Below, in pieces: positions 52,142 through 64,000 of a stretch of DNA of 64,000 bases (its first letter is position 1; each line of letters starts with the position of its first letter). Source of the DNA: Centroberyx gerrardi. Taxonomy: Eukaryota > Chordata > Actinopteri > Beryciformes > Berycidae. The position numbers and the translations under genes were made by a program. The notes under the pieces were generated by a model, which saw nothing but the letters and a program-made list of their open reading frames with translations, did not search any database and was not told the DNA's origin. The stretch spans positions 17,184,760 through 17,248,759 of the forward strand of contig NC_136005.1 of the NCBI RefSeq assembly GCF_048128805.1, given 5' to 3'.

Positions 52142-55100
52142 CTACATCGGAGGTCAAAGGTCAATGCAGAGAAATAGAGGTCAACATTATGCAACAGAAT
52201 ATGCCTTGGGAAATGGTTGAGTCGGATCAGAAAAAAAGGAAGATTGTTCTAGGAGAAGGGATACTGGTGAGGGGAAGCTGTGGCTGGAGAACAAACTGTT
52301 GTCGTGTTTTTGACTGCCTTTCAAAAAGCACAATCTTATAGTTTACTCTAGATAACTTATTCCAGTCAGCAGTTACCTTCACTTCCTTTATCTAGTAAAT
52401 GCAGCAGAGTAAAAAGGAAAAAAAAATGACACACAGAGTGAGAAACATGAGAACAAATCAATACATTGATGTAAACTACCCACTTTTATGAGCATGAACT
52501 ATAAAGCAATGGGCCCTTTTCCACTAGAAGGTGTGTAGAGGTTAGTCAGACCGTTCACATTATTCCATTGCAGAGATAATTAATAACCAGTTATAGAATG
52601 GTACTTTTTTATACTGTTGTCCTCTTACATTGGACATGATTCATTGCTATCACTCCCACGTGGGCCATGCCATGGCTTAAGGCTAAAGATGCCACAATGG
52701 TCAAATAGATAATGGAAATAGAAACTCATCTGAGGAAACATGAGCTGAGACAAACAAGCTAACAGAAAGGCAGAACAGACACTGAAAAGCAACAGACAGA
52801 ATAGATCCTTGAGATAGACAGTTGGACAGGACTTACTTTTTCTCTAATTGTCTCTCCAGGCACCAGCTGGGGTTCGATAGTGATGAACAGTGTGATAAAT
52901 GCTCCTTCACTCAGGCTGCGCACGGCGTCATAAGCACCGTCGCTCCCAAAGCTGCGTTCTTTACTGTACCCCAGCAACACCGCCGGTGTATCCACCTTGA
53001 AGGTGCCATCAATCTGCCAGATCGAATCGGAAAAACAAGTCAGTCAGCAAGCCAGCCAGTCAGTGTGTCTTTCAGTTAATAAACGTCACCATGGGCAGAA
53101 AAGGACTCTCACCCGGGCCTGAGAATAAATGGTGCTGAAGGGAATCTTGACAGAGCCCAACCAGTGCTTCTCTACCCGAGTGTGTATTGATTTCCCCCTG
53201 TCTTTGTCATCCTGAGGAGCAGAAGGAGTTAATCATGGAGCAGAGCATGGCCAATGTGATGCAACATGTAACTGATATGAATGATACTGTAACCCTGAGG
53301 TGAAAGAAAATGATGCCATGTTACAATGTTTTACTCACCACTCCTGTTTCATAAACCATCTCATCAAATATGTTGATGAAGACCTCATCTTTGACTGACT
53401 GCAGGCTGGCAGTGCTGTAGTCACCATTTGGGGCGCTGTAGAGGGAAGTCATAAATGCCTGTTCACCATTTCAGCCAGTTTATTTGTCAGTGTTTTAGCA
53501 CTGAGTTGTGCCAAACACACAGCTCACTTAATTAAGTGCATATAACTATCTGAGAGAGAGGGTCTTTGTATGCAGTAGTTTGTGTCTGCATTGTAATTCC
53601 ATCATAACAAAACTTTAGCTGCCAATATTTTGCAACATGGTAACTTGCAGCTGTTCAAAAGAAAGTGGGTGTACAAGCAGTTGACGCTGGTTTGGAACTG
53701 ACCTCACACATTGCCTAAACAGAAATGGCAAAACTGACCTCATAACAGCAATTTTGGAATAGCTTGGGGCATCTCTGATTTATTTTTCCTGGAACCATTT
53801 CCAGCAGTGTATTGTTGACCATGGTTGCGCCCCGACGATGGATAATGTATACAGATCCAAATTTAGTCTCCCAAGCATATTTTAGACGCCTTTGAAGAGT
53901 TGGGAGCTATTACGCAAGTAAATATCCATTCAAAATATCTCACAAGGCCATAATTAAAGCTGTCTAGCACATTGCTAGCCACTGGAGGTACCGGTACTTT
54001 CCTTTAGCTCAGTGCAAAGAAAGCATTTATGTCTAATTTAAACACATCAAGACAAAAGTCAAGCAAAGATAACAGTTGTTAACCTAAACGGCAGCTCCAG
54101 CTCCTCGTTCCAGCAGGGGTTTGGTCCGTCAGCTGTTGTCGTTTGGAGAACTGTGCGCTGGAAGGATACCTCCACAAACGGCCTCACTTGAACCTACATC
54201 ACACAAACACAAAAAAATACACACACATAAGATAGAACATCACATGCCAGTAGGTCTAGCTGCCATGCAGCCATGGTGTCTGGTCCATGTGTGTTGTACC
54301 TGGCTGAGGAGCCAATCACTGCCCTGGATGGCACTCTGAGATGACTGTCCTGCTGCAAACGTCTCAGCGAAAGAACGGGCTGACTTTGAGGCCAGTGGTT
54401 TGCTGAAATACAAACAGAAATGTCAGTACTGTCCGGTGTCTAGGAATCAATGCTAAATCATCACAAAAGAGATATAATGTATTTTTGAGGGCAAAGGAGG
54501 AGTTTCATTCCAAAATGAGATATCCACATTTGAAAAAAGTGACGGCTACTATTTTAATTGATTGATAGACCAATACCAAACAAATGATGGTACTATTTAA
54601 ATAATAAGTAATAAATAAACGTAATCCTTGTTCGATAAATTAATAAAACTCCTATAGACTGGATCCTCTATTAGGATCTTTTATGGAATGGATCCTCAAT
54701 CCTGTTAGAAATACTGAATTTCAGATAAGGATTTGTTTCCAAAATGGATATACAGCCTTTTGGAATTGAACTCTTCAATTGTAAGATGATGACAAACAGG
54801 AGTGTCTGATGACTCTGCACAAGAGGAGAAGCTGTGATAATGGAGCTGTCCTGCTGTTCTGCATTAGACTGGGTGCACTGAGGTCCTACCTGGTGTAGGG
54901 CTTGCGGACGGGGATGTCATAGGCCCGGATGATGTTGAGCAGCAGTTTAATGTCTCCATCAGACAGATTCTGAGCTGTCACCTTCTTCCTTTCTTTCCTC
55001 TGAGGTTTCAAGGGCCGCTTGGGTTCAGCCAGTTTGAAAAGGTTAAGTCCTAGAATCCTGATGGTCACAACAAATAGATGTCAGTTAGTCAACAATCCAT

Positions 55101-58100
55101 AAGTGACTGCAAATAGCGTATTCAAAGACAAATAGTGATCACAAATATTTTTCATTGAAAGTTGGGGATGGGGTTATTACCACCAACAGTACTCAGTCCC
55201 TCCAGGAATCTGCGATTTCGCGATCACGATACTTGACACAAATTCAACCAATCCCTGCAATATTTACAAGAACTTGCAATTTTGCAAAATCATTACAGTT
55301 TTTAGCATAAAATGGTCCAATCAACAAGCTATGTCTACCATTGTCTTCTGATACTACTTCCTATAAAACAATGACTGCAGTGGAGCCTTTGATGAGGAGA
55401 TGGAGGATGATTCAGAGGACGATGAGTTGTAGTTTCAAATGTGACTTGTATTCACCAATACAGGTGGAAGAAGTTAAGTGTACTTGGGTTTTCATTTAAA
55501 GCTGCTACATGTAGAATATTTACCACAATATATCATTCTCAAATTAATTTTGATAGCATAGCATAATGTCTGTAGAAACATGAGACCATCACAGTGTAAA
55601 CTGGCTTATTCTATGTGTTGCTTTCTATGTAGGGCAACCAGATTTGTGAGATGGCAATAAGAGATGGGACGAGATGGGACGGTGGTGGGGGTGGGGGGAG
55701 TGATTGGTCTGTTTTAGCGTGGTGGTTAATAGATATTGGTTATATGTTTAGGCATATAAGCAGACAACACACGCGTCTTCAAGAAGACACCTCAGATGCA
55801 GGCATCTTAACTTTTTTTAAATTAAAATTAATTTGATTAGTCCTAGTAAGGGGTATAGATGTAAATTTAGAAGTGAGAGGGACATTTATGGCGGGGGGGG
55901 GGGGGGCTTTTTTTGCTCACTACTTGCAATTTCATACATTTTTACATTATTTGGCATGACTCATGGCACCTCTAGTATTGAAGATTTTTAAGGGATTCAA
56001 GTAATTTTACTGCTGGAACCCAATTTCTGATTTGTTATCATTTACTCTCAAAAAACAAATTAGGCAGGCGGAATACAATTATTTTAGCCTTATTTACTTC
56101 CTACATCACCTAGTCACCTCAACTCTGCTGTCCTGTCTTCCCTCATCTGAGCCTGATCCTCCTGCCTCCACTCGGGTCTGTCAGAGCAGAGCAGCGCTTC
56201 CATTCGTCAGTTATGGGATTGATGGTTGTCTACAGACTTTATAACTTAATAACTTTTTAAATGACTATATTCAGATTAACTCAAAGATAATATATTATGC
56301 ACCACTGCAACACATTTAGCTAATGTTACAGTCAATCAAACGATAGATAGATACATATTCCTTCACTCTCCTTGCCATGTTAGCTAGCATCTGCTATAGG
56401 CTGATCTTTGGTGCCAGGTGTTGTCACCTTCTGTACGACAGATGGTGACATCAAAAAAACCTTAAACTCCACAAACTCCATCTTGATTTTTGAGAAAGCC
56501 AGCCACAAAAGCAAGCATTTTTGGTTGCTATAATAAAAAATAAAAAAATCAGCAAAATCCTGGGGGGACTGAATACTACACTAAGACTAATTCCACTACT
56601 GGTATTCAGGATTCAGACTAAATGGAGACACATAGACACAGAGGGTGGGAGAAAAAGAAAAAAACTCTAAGAACATACCCGGGACCTGCACCACTGATAA
56701 ACATGCATAGCAGAAGCATAGCAGAAAAATGGAACATAAGAGATTATAACATAAATTTTCAATAACATATACAACATGTGTAAAGAAACATTCTAGAAGG
56801 TGACTGGGGCTGACATACACTATAATGTATACATTCGCACAAATATCATCAGCAAAGGCTAAAATGAATGTGCAATTTTCCATTATCATGTCCACATGCT
56901 GTGAAAACTGCTCCAAAACACTGCCTTAAAAGGGGCCAGAGGAGAGTATCTTTGCAGCCAAGGGAATGCAATGTTGAGTTGAAGATCAAACAGACTGGAG
57001 CAGCACCAGGCCAAAAACAGACTTACATCACCCTGTGATCCGCACAGGCCCCGTCAGTCTTCATGACAGGTTTATTTGGCAGTTTATCATCGATCCCACA
57101 ATTCAAGATAAACCAAATCATTAAACTTTTCTTTTACCACTGGAGCGGAGAGCTCATGCACTCTTTGCAATTTTTCAAATCTATTTGACAAGAGGAATAC
57201 GCGTAGGATATACAGAGATGATAAATTACAATACAGAAAGTTGTAGTATAAATTTGGATTAGTTGTTTGTGATTGGCAGGAAGGAAACATTTTTACTGTG
57301 AAACATATCTTTGCATAACATAAACTATCAGGGGAGAGAAAATCAGCTGTGAACATTGTAAGTTAGAAGTGAGACAGACTATTCAGCCGAATAATAATGA
57401 CCAGAGGTGTATTTACCCAATGCTTGGAACCTCCTCTTCTATCACCAAGTCAGACAGAAGGTAGTGATGCTTGGCAATAAGGAACCTGTTGATGACCGAT
57501 TCTCGGATCTGAGAGAAAAAGCAAAGGTTCTGCATTTAGTACCATGTGATAAAAATGAGCGTCAATATGAATGTTACGTAGATTAGACCGCTGTGAGACA
57601 GTTAATGTCTACTCACCTTCTGAAGGTATTTGGCAACTAAAGCTCTGTGTGAATCCAGATGTTCTTTAGTGTCAATTATCTCTCCTTCCTTCAGTCTCTT
57701 CTCATATTCCTGAAATAAAAAAATAAAAAAAGAATTAGCTTCATATATAATGAATTCCTATTTCCATAAAGCCATGATACTCTGCTGCATATTTAGACTA
57801 AATGCTGGAGACCCTGACCTGGAACACTTTATCTGTGACCTCCCTCTCCAAAGCGGGGACAGACTTGAAATTGCGGAACTCTGCAACTTCCTGGTTCCTG
57901 AGCCTGAGCAGACGAAATCTTTTAGACCTCTCCAGCTCCTCATCAGTCACAAAGTTGAACTCCTCCTGCAGCTGCTCCAGACGGAAGTATTCTGGAGCCG
58001 TCACCTCTCCGCTACTCGCCACCTGGACACCCGGAGAGAGGCAGGGAAAGATGCCGTGTTTGCATTACACACATGGAGATTTGCAAGGTTCCTGGACTGA

Positions 58101-58289
58101 GTTGAGGTCTGTTGGTTATGCGCAGTATTCTGGTACCCACTTTCAGCAGCTGCATGATGGAGGCATTTTTCGGGTCGTTGGGATCCAGCCGCGATTGTGT
58201 GGCCCACTCCCCGATTTTTTTCATGTCATTGAGTCCAGATGCACCTATACACATGACAGCATCAAGCTGTCTCAGGCCACTGCACATAC

Positions 58290-58324
<35 letters not shown>

Positions 58325-61300
58325 TTAGTATGGCTGACAGTCAATACTTGCCCTGGTGCTCTTGGGTATTTTGCTAGGTACACAGGGCACAAAACTCTGG
58401 GTTAGATTTAAGAGACAGTACCTGTGCATGCCACCAGGCTGCTGAGACATGGGAGGGGCGAGTGGTACATCATCCTCCCCTATCCCCCATGACACACAGC
58501 AGGACAGCTTCCCAGAGGTCAAGAGGGTCTGTTTGTTACTGCCATCAGCCTCGAAGGAGAAGGGCACATCTGACGAGGCAGAGACCGAGGGAGTGAGAAA
58601 GAGAGACACAGAAAGACAGAGAGAGAGATGATTGAAAGGGCAGGTTGCAGTCCGATGAACGTGAGGGCTATGAATCATGTTTATATGTCACTGAAATATG
58701 TGATGTTCTTGGAGCCGGTCTGTTTTCATGGGCTATGTTGGTTGAGGCCGGTGTTGACTGACTGACTGTGTGTTCCATTTACCACTACCGACGCCCTCAT
58801 GGTCGAACATGACCCTCTGGTTGCTGCTGAACTCAAACTCCTCAGCAGGGATGCTGCCCGTCACGACTGACGGCTCTGGCACTGGCACAAACACTTCGGC
58901 TAGCAGGGAGCATGATGAGCCAATCTCCTCAAACACCTACACACACACACACACCCACACACACACACAATATGGGGAGAACAGAATGCAGTTCCTGAAA
59001 ATCCCCCACTGTAGACTAGTCCTGTATCAAACAGTCAGAAAGATTTGTGGAGTAGTATGGACACAGAGGCTGCATGCAAGACATTTTTGTACCTGCAATT
59101 TGATGCTTTCGGGGCAGTTCACTATCTTCAGATTGAATATCTGGCCAAAGTGGACTCTGAAGTCAGAGTTCAGGGAGCGGCTGTCTGTTCGGGAAACTTC
59201 TTTGTCGTTATATAAGACTTTGATGAAAAGAGAACGCCTGGCAACATCCTCTCTTCGAGCAAATTCAGCCCTATGACAAGGAGCAAACAAACATGTGATG
59301 AGAAACATCTTGTCCAACCATGAGGCAGTACAAAATCATGAGAAAATCCATGAGAAAACCATGAGAAAATACAAAATCCATCTTAACAAGTCATTTGTAT
59401 TGAGTCTTAATCTTATTTTCTGCTAGTGAGGTGAGGTCATTTCACTTGTTTCCAATACAAAGAAACTTGTTTCAAGAATTTTCATGATTCAAGAAACAAT
59501 ATCTTGATATTAGTGGTGTGATCTGCCTTATTTCAACATGTTGTCAAAAGTTATTGAAACGTGAAACTGCATTGGAAACAAATCATCTCCCCTTACTGGC
59601 AGAATGTTTTTTAACTTTTTACTCAGGAAAACATGATTATTTTTGCAGTATTGAAAACATTCTGACTTTCCTCTGTGTTTCTGCTCATACCTGGGGCACT
59701 GCTCATTGGTAGTGATGTTTCCAGAGGCAGACAGCTCAGGGACCAGGACAGACTCTCCTGGTTTCCTGCGTATCCTGTGGGCTTTCTCTCTGACCCGCTC
59801 CTCTACAGCATCAAAGTCCGGCTTCTCTGGAGGCTCCGGCTTTGGAAACTCTTCTGCAAGATCTGCTTCAATCACTTCCTGCTCATCATCATCATCTTCT
59901 GTCTCATCCTGAGCCTGGCCTTTCTTCTTCTTCTTCTTCTTTTTGGCTTTCTGAAAACGGTGAACATAACGTGCGTGTATCAATGCGTGTGTGTATATAA
60001 CAAACTTACTACACATGAACAAGTTGTGAGTTTAAAACCTACACAAGTCTCCAGCTGGTAAAGCACTTTCTATATAACGCTTCATTTACTGATCATTCTT
60101 AATGAGAAATAATATTTTACAGATATTTTGATGCTCAATATCTGAAAAATACATTTTTAATAATATGTGGTATGTTGAGTTATAAGAAAATTTGACTGTC
60201 AAATGGACTGATCCTTGCAAGCCATGTATGTACATTATTGATCTATGTAGACAAAATGAGTTGCCTGTATAGCCAGTATCATGTATAACTGAATAGTCCT
60301 ATGAAAATGTTCATGAATTTTTCATTTCTGAGGCTGGTAAGTACCTGTTTCCTCCTCCAGACCTTCCATTCCTCCAGCAGTTTCTTGTACTCGGTCAGCT
60401 TTCTCTGGTAGTCCTCCTCGCTCTCGGTCTCCAGTTCCACCACCTCCGCCAAGATCTCAGCTTCGTACTCCCGCTCATCTGCGGCCCGCTCTACCTCCTC
60501 TCTGCAGCAGGGGCAGACAACACAGCACAGGTGTTAATAAAATAAATGACAGGGGTATAATACTTTTGTAATTCGTTTGTATGTGAGAGTATACTTGATA
60601 CATTGTGCGGTGTTCATCTTGTTCAATAATTCCGAGGACTGATGAGTGAGTTTTTTAATGATGTCTTGATGCAATAATGATTTCATTTTTCCTAAAAGAC
60701 GCAATGTTTTAATGCTGGATTTAATGCAATGTTTTAATGCTGTGTTATGTCGCTGAGTTCCAAGCTATGATTTCTGCTGGGGGTTAGCGTAAAGTTTTCA
60801 AAACTAGATTTAAAATAAGGTTTAATAAGGGATTTTAAACTGTGTTCTACTGCTGAGTTCTTTAGGCCGGTCAATATAAAACATTTTTTTGATTGACATA
60901 GCAGTAGGTGTGTCAGTATAGTCTAAAAATGGGAAAGGGACAGTCAATGGTAAAGCAGGATTTGCAGTTGGAATTGCCAAAAGCTGAGAAATGGAGGGCA
61001 AAGGATATTCTAAGGAGCCACAGAAAAGCACAAATTGTTATCCCACCAGGGTTGCCAGCAGATATTGTAAGCAAAGAATTGGGACAGAATTACATGATCC
61101 CATTCTCAAATGATTTGACCAAATGCACACAAATGCCAATCGAAGGATCTTTTGCCCCAGAAAAGCTAGACTTTGTGGAAGCAACTGTGATAGCTCAATC
61201 AAAACAGTTGGGTTGGGACTATGATTATGTCCAAGCATGTCTTGAAGGATGGAGGAAAATAGCAAAGAAGCATCCCATCTCAAAGCCCAACACAAATCTG

Positions 61301-64000
61301 AAAGTTTCTGATGTGGAAAAAGGGAAACAAACAGTAGAGATAAAGAAGGAAAAGGAAGATAGTAAGACTATTGGGCCAGAATTGATTGAAATGATTGACA
61401 AAATCGTTCACAACACGACACCAAAGGCACTGTCTCCTCTCATGTCTGCTCTCGGGTGAGAAATGCAGAGGTTACTAGGATACAAGACAAATATCCAGAT
61501 AATCTGTGAGTAAACAGGCTTCTATAATATTGCGTATTTGGGCGCAGAAACAGAATAAAGCAACCCCTGAAAGCCTTTTGCGACACTTGAGAAATGGTGG
61601 AATAAATTGTGATCGGTTCTCAGAGAAACCAACAGTAGAAGTAAGCAGTGTCAATCTGTTTCCCAAGCAATGCGTAGAGACACCGGTAGTGTCTGATGAT
61701 CTTATAGACATACTTGCATGCACAGAGGCTGTAAGGCAGCAGAGGTCAGCTCAGGCAGGCAGGTGGTCTTGCCAACATAGGTGAGCCCACAAGGACAACT
61801 GCTTTTTTTCACCATCCTCATACGGGAAAGAAATTCGCTATAAAGAGTGTTATCACCTGTGCCTCTACTCATGTGATCTATATCATACGTTGTCCTTGTG
61901 GGCTCACCTATGTTGGCAAGACCACCCGTAAACTAAAACAACGGATCAGTGAACATAAGAGTACGATTCGGTGAAATGACAGGGATTACCCGATAGCTGT
62001 CCATTTTAATGACATGAAACATGATATTTCTTCCCTACGCTTCTATGGTATCGAGAAAGTCTCTCTGCCACCTAGAGGTGGGGATCATGATCTGTTACTA
62101 AAAAGGAGAGAGGCCTTTTGGATCTTTACTCTACAGACTCTATCGCCAAAAGGCCTAAATGACGAATTATTACTGAATGTCATGCTTTAATTCCCCTTTT
62201 TTACTCTAGTTGGAGAATGGGGTTATATTTCTATATTAATTAGATTTCCAATATTAATTATATGTTTACTTATTGTTGACATTTTCTATTTATACTAGCC
62301 AATTTATGGTACCCCTTGTTTTTAATTAGGGTGGTCTTTCTCATACTTTTGGCACCCCTCTTGCTATTATGTATGCTTTGTATTATTATGTGAGCATCTA
62401 CCAATGTCCTCACATGGTCCACTTGACCAAAGATTAGCCTAGCCTACTATATGGCTTGGATCTGCCTATCTCCCATTGGGATTTTACTCCTATGTAGCTA
62501 CATCTTCAGGTATGATTCAGTTGTGATTGACTCTCCTCCTTTTTGTATAACCCACATTTCTGTGGTCTTTACTCCTTTTTGATATATGTTGTTTGGAGTC
62601 GTGATATTGGATGCTATTTATGGATGTTACAAAAAAACTTTTCTGATCGTTAATTAATTTTTTGATTGCCATACCTTGCCACCTGGATGGACCCTTGTAC
62701 CTCACTAGGCACTGATTTGTACCATGAGGTTACCTGATTACCTTGGCCCTATGACTGGACCATCTTATTTCCTGTTCCCCTATATAAACAGGCCCCATTG
62801 TATTGTTTATTCAGATACCTGACGAAGGTCGCTTGACCGAAACGTTGTGTCATTTATTAAATTCTTGTTAACTGAAGACAGTGTGCGGGAGACTACTGAT
62901 TTATACTTTGCCATGTGTGATTATGAAAGAAGTAAGTGAGAACATTTGGTATCACTCCACAATGATGTGAACAATGTAAACATTTACAACTGTTACTTAA
63001 AAGTGTTTACTATTGATACTTACTGCTGTTTCTGTTAGTCCCTGTGATAGCTTGTCAGCTGTGTCAGTCACTTAAGGTATTACCAAACTACTTGTTTGCT
63101 CTCATAGTGAATATAGATTCATGTATGCATACAGATGTGTTGTAGTGCACTGTTAAACATATATGTCAAGTATTTCAGGTTGTTTGATTTAGACTATGCA
63201 GTATAGTTTAACCCCTTCACTGATGCTTTGCAGCAATGGTGGCAATTCTGTTGCACGGCAGCTTGGATTCATTTACTTACAGTTTAATCAATACCTATAT
63301 ACAATTGTAATGATATCTTATGCATAGTCACACACTTATTCGAAAAATCTTCATTTGATTTACTGTATTATTTACTGACTATCAAATGTGGACAACTTTC
63401 TGGTGTTCTGTCTTTAATTATTGCTCTTTACGACTGCGACCACCCTGGTTAAGAGGTTACACCCCATTCGGTGTCTCTAGTTTAGGCAGATTTTGTGGAC
63501 TAATAGAATATTTAAGCATTTACACAAAAATACGCTTAATTTCATAGTAGTGCTCTAGTTGTAACTCAGAAAATGTACCTATTTATACTATTTATACTAT
63601 GAACAAAGCTCATAAAACAGAGCTCATAGGAATAACATAGATTGATTTTTTTTTTTCTTATGAGGACTTTCACTTTCAAGTTTAATAATTCAACAGACAG
63701 TTACCTTCTGAGGTAGAGCTTGTAGGGAGTGTTGGTAAACCTCTGAAAGTCCCTCAGGGCTTTGACCTCCTTCCAAACTTTGACAATGTTCCTCAGCAGG
63801 GTCCTGTCTTTCTCCTGCTCGCTGTCCCGCAGCTGCCGAGTGTTCCTGCGAGAGACAGGGAAAAAACTTACAGCAGGCATCTTACTTGTCATAGTGCCAT
63901 AACAAACAGCTTTCTAGACTGGATCAAATCAAACAGAACTGGGACGGGATCCAACCTGAAGGACTCACCTAACCTCCAGACTGTATTCAGAGATCCTCTG
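49988..64000 (-). CDS. cc2d2a: CC2D2A (coiled-coil and C2 domain protein 2A), C-terminal 1,146 residues in 25 exons; 5' part off the right edge
   Basis: Scaffold of the ciliary transition zone (tectonic/MKS complex). Stop TAA at 49990-49988. Exons (high to low): 64000-63969 (partial), 63845-63705, 60501-60345, 59950-59691, 59270-59093, 58936-58783, 58569-58422, 58279-58141, 58022-57819, 57709-57617, 57508-57417, 55057-54890, 54402-54300, 54193-54084, 53435-53339, 53211-53113, 53013-52837, 52141-51938, 51799-51710, 51618-51505, 51223-51089, 50964-50842, 50753-50695, 50590-50413, 50173-49988. The sum is 3,441 nt and phases agree. Human is about 1,620 aa. Conserved words include [80 protein letters not shown] and [20 protein letters not shown]. 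One intron is GC-AG (see findings). It is convergent with fbxl5, as in human. Confidence 0.97.
53113..55057 (-). CDS. cc2d2a: cc2d2a: C2 domain exons
   Basis: Read across five exons: [18 protein letters not shown], then [50 protein letters not shown], and [18 protein letters not shown]. This is the order of strands in a C2 domain (RAxDIPxR, PxVEVxF, NPxWNEELxLPF, VxxxVFD). The calcium-binding Asp set looks incomplete, in line with a protein- or lipid-binding role rather than Ca2+ sensing, but this is inference. Confidence 0.9.
55194..56571. mobile_element. hAT-like non-autonomous element (~1.4 kb) in a cc2d2a intron
   Basis: Left end CAGTCCCTCCAGGAATCTGC followed by GATTTCGCGATCACGAT; right end (reverse complement) CAGTCCCCCCAGGATTTTGC. 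These CAGTCCC-CCAGGA termini are characteristic of a common fish hAT group. The interior has a 14-bp G run (55893-55906) and no transposase frame. Flanking AGTACT/AATACT may be a decayed target duplication. Confidence 0.7.
58293..58320. repeat. (GA)n tract
   Basis: About 28 bp of GA dinucleotide in a cc2d2a intron, starting 14 bp upstream of the acceptor of the exon at 58279; on the transcribed strand it is CT-rich and may serve as an extended polypyrimidine tract. Confidence 0.9.
58422..64000 (-). CDS. cc2d2a: cc2d2a: coiled-coil/charged part and N-terminal C2-like domain
   Basis: The exons at 64000-59691 encode charged helical sequence ([38 protein letters not shown]), then a run of Lys ([12 protein letters not shown]) followed by [11 protein letters not shown]. 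The exons at 59270-58422 contain [39 protein letters not shown] and [20 protein letters not shown], which correspond to the C2-like module ahead of the classical C2 domain in the CC2D2A family. Confidence 0.9.
60929..61459 (+). pseudogene. Gag-like ORF (176 aa) of an unidentified retroelement, antisense in a cc2d2a intron
   Basis: An uninterrupted frame starts MGKGQSMVK, a plausible N-myristoylation signal as in matrix proteins. It continues with charged helical sequence ([40 protein letters not shown]) and a Lys/Glu-rich tail ([14 protein letters not shown]). It ends at TGA. Codon use and length fit a mobile-element Gag more than a host gene; I do not recognise the family, and no LTR, protease or polymerase frame adjoins it. 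It is followed after a frame change by the death-domain-like segment at 61471-61640. It could instead be a retrocopy of a host gene. Confidence 0.4.
61471..61640 (+). pseudogene. Death-domain-like segment, split by a frameshift
   Basis: One frame reads [12 protein letters not shown] and the next [20 protein letters not shown] then [17 protein letters not shown]. The pattern (DKYPxxL...xxxLRIWxxxxxxxATxxxLxxxLRxxxxxxxxxx) is that of the last helices of a death domain such as that of FADD. The two parts are out of frame by a net 2 nt at about 61507, with a stop between them in the second frame. It is broken or spliced in a way I cannot see. It directly follows the Gag-like ORF and precedes the Penelope fragment. 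Confidence 0.45.
61762..62935 (+). mobile_element. 5'-truncated Penelope-like element with GIY-YIG endonuclease domain and inverted 5' end
   Basis: From about 61803 to 62190 the plus strand encodes [67 protein letters not shown] and [20 protein letters not shown]. This is the C-terminal GIY-YIG endonuclease of Penelope-like elements, with the Cys-rich CPCG linker and the conserved REAFWI helix. An in-frame TGA at 61972-61974 disables it. The reverse transcriptase is absent. A 38-bp piece of the domain (61889-61926) is repeated inverted at 61762-61799 at the 5' edge. The 3' part (to about 62935) is non-coding and holds a hammerhead-like core at 62819-62843. Confidence 0.85.
62936..63704. other. 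Remainder of a large cc2d2a intron
   Basis: AT-rich, with no exon or element that I can delimit. The next cc2d2a exon begins with its donor at 63705. Confidence 0.5.

Noticed and set aside
58012..58392. 126-codon minus frame spanning a cc2d2a exon and the (GA)n tract
   Set aside because: Only 58141-58279 is exon; the rest is intron read-through.

Overview
The window is nuclear DNA from a ray-finned fish, probably a percomorph-like teleost. The signs are multi-exon genes with small GT-AG introns, long (CA)n/(GT)n microsatellites, many short DNA transposons (hAT-like and Harbinger-like MITEs), tRNA-derived SINEs and a Penelope-like retroelement. I rebuilt gene models by reading conserved protein segments across canonical splice sites. 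The reading frame stays continuous through every exon listed for nek1, fbxl5, cc2d2a and the repeat gene. Gene names rest on recalled vertebrate orthologues, not on a search.

Layout. (1) 1-11.2 kb: the 5' end of sh3rf1 (POSH) on the minus strand, namely a probable non-coding exon, the RING-finger exon and about 9.4 kb of the following intron. (2) 11.2-15.1 kb: intergenic. (3) 15.1-32.5 kb: the whole of nek1 on the minus strand, 33 coding exons, about 1,374 aa. The order sh3rf1-nek1, both on one strand, matches human 4q33. (4) 32.5-35.4 kb: a short plus-strand fragment of a pancreatic elastase-type serine protease, probably a broken copy. (5) 35.5-39.4 kb: a plus-strand gene I do not recognise. 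Its last exon is a 33-bp tandem array encoding about 44 copies of an 11-residue unit. (6) 40.4-49.65 kb: complete fbxl5 on the plus strand, 11 coding exons, 696 aa. (7) 49.9-64 kb: the 3' two-thirds of cc2d2a on the minus strand, 25 exons, 1,146 aa, running off the right edge. fbxl5 and cc2d2a are convergent, as in human 4p15.32, so the window joins two blocks that lie apart in human. The junction is between about 32.6 and 40.4 kb, which is where the elastase fragment and the repeat gene sit.

Function. nek1 and cc2d2a both act at primary cilia and centrosomes (a ciliary/DNA-damage kinase and a transition-zone scaffold). fbxl5 is the iron-sensing F-box subunit that controls IRP2. sh3rf1 is a RING E3 ligase and JNK scaffold. 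Nothing indicates that they form one pathway.

Points of most interest: a duplicated internal exon in nek1; an 18-bp match to fbxl5 coding exon 1 lying inside the terminal repeat of a nearby MITE; a Gag-like ORF followed by a frameshifted death-domain-like segment next to an inverted Penelope fragment in a cc2d2a intron; the exonic 33-bp array with a 462-bp higher-order duplication; and a candidate 15-nt micro-exon and a GC-AG intron in cc2d2a.
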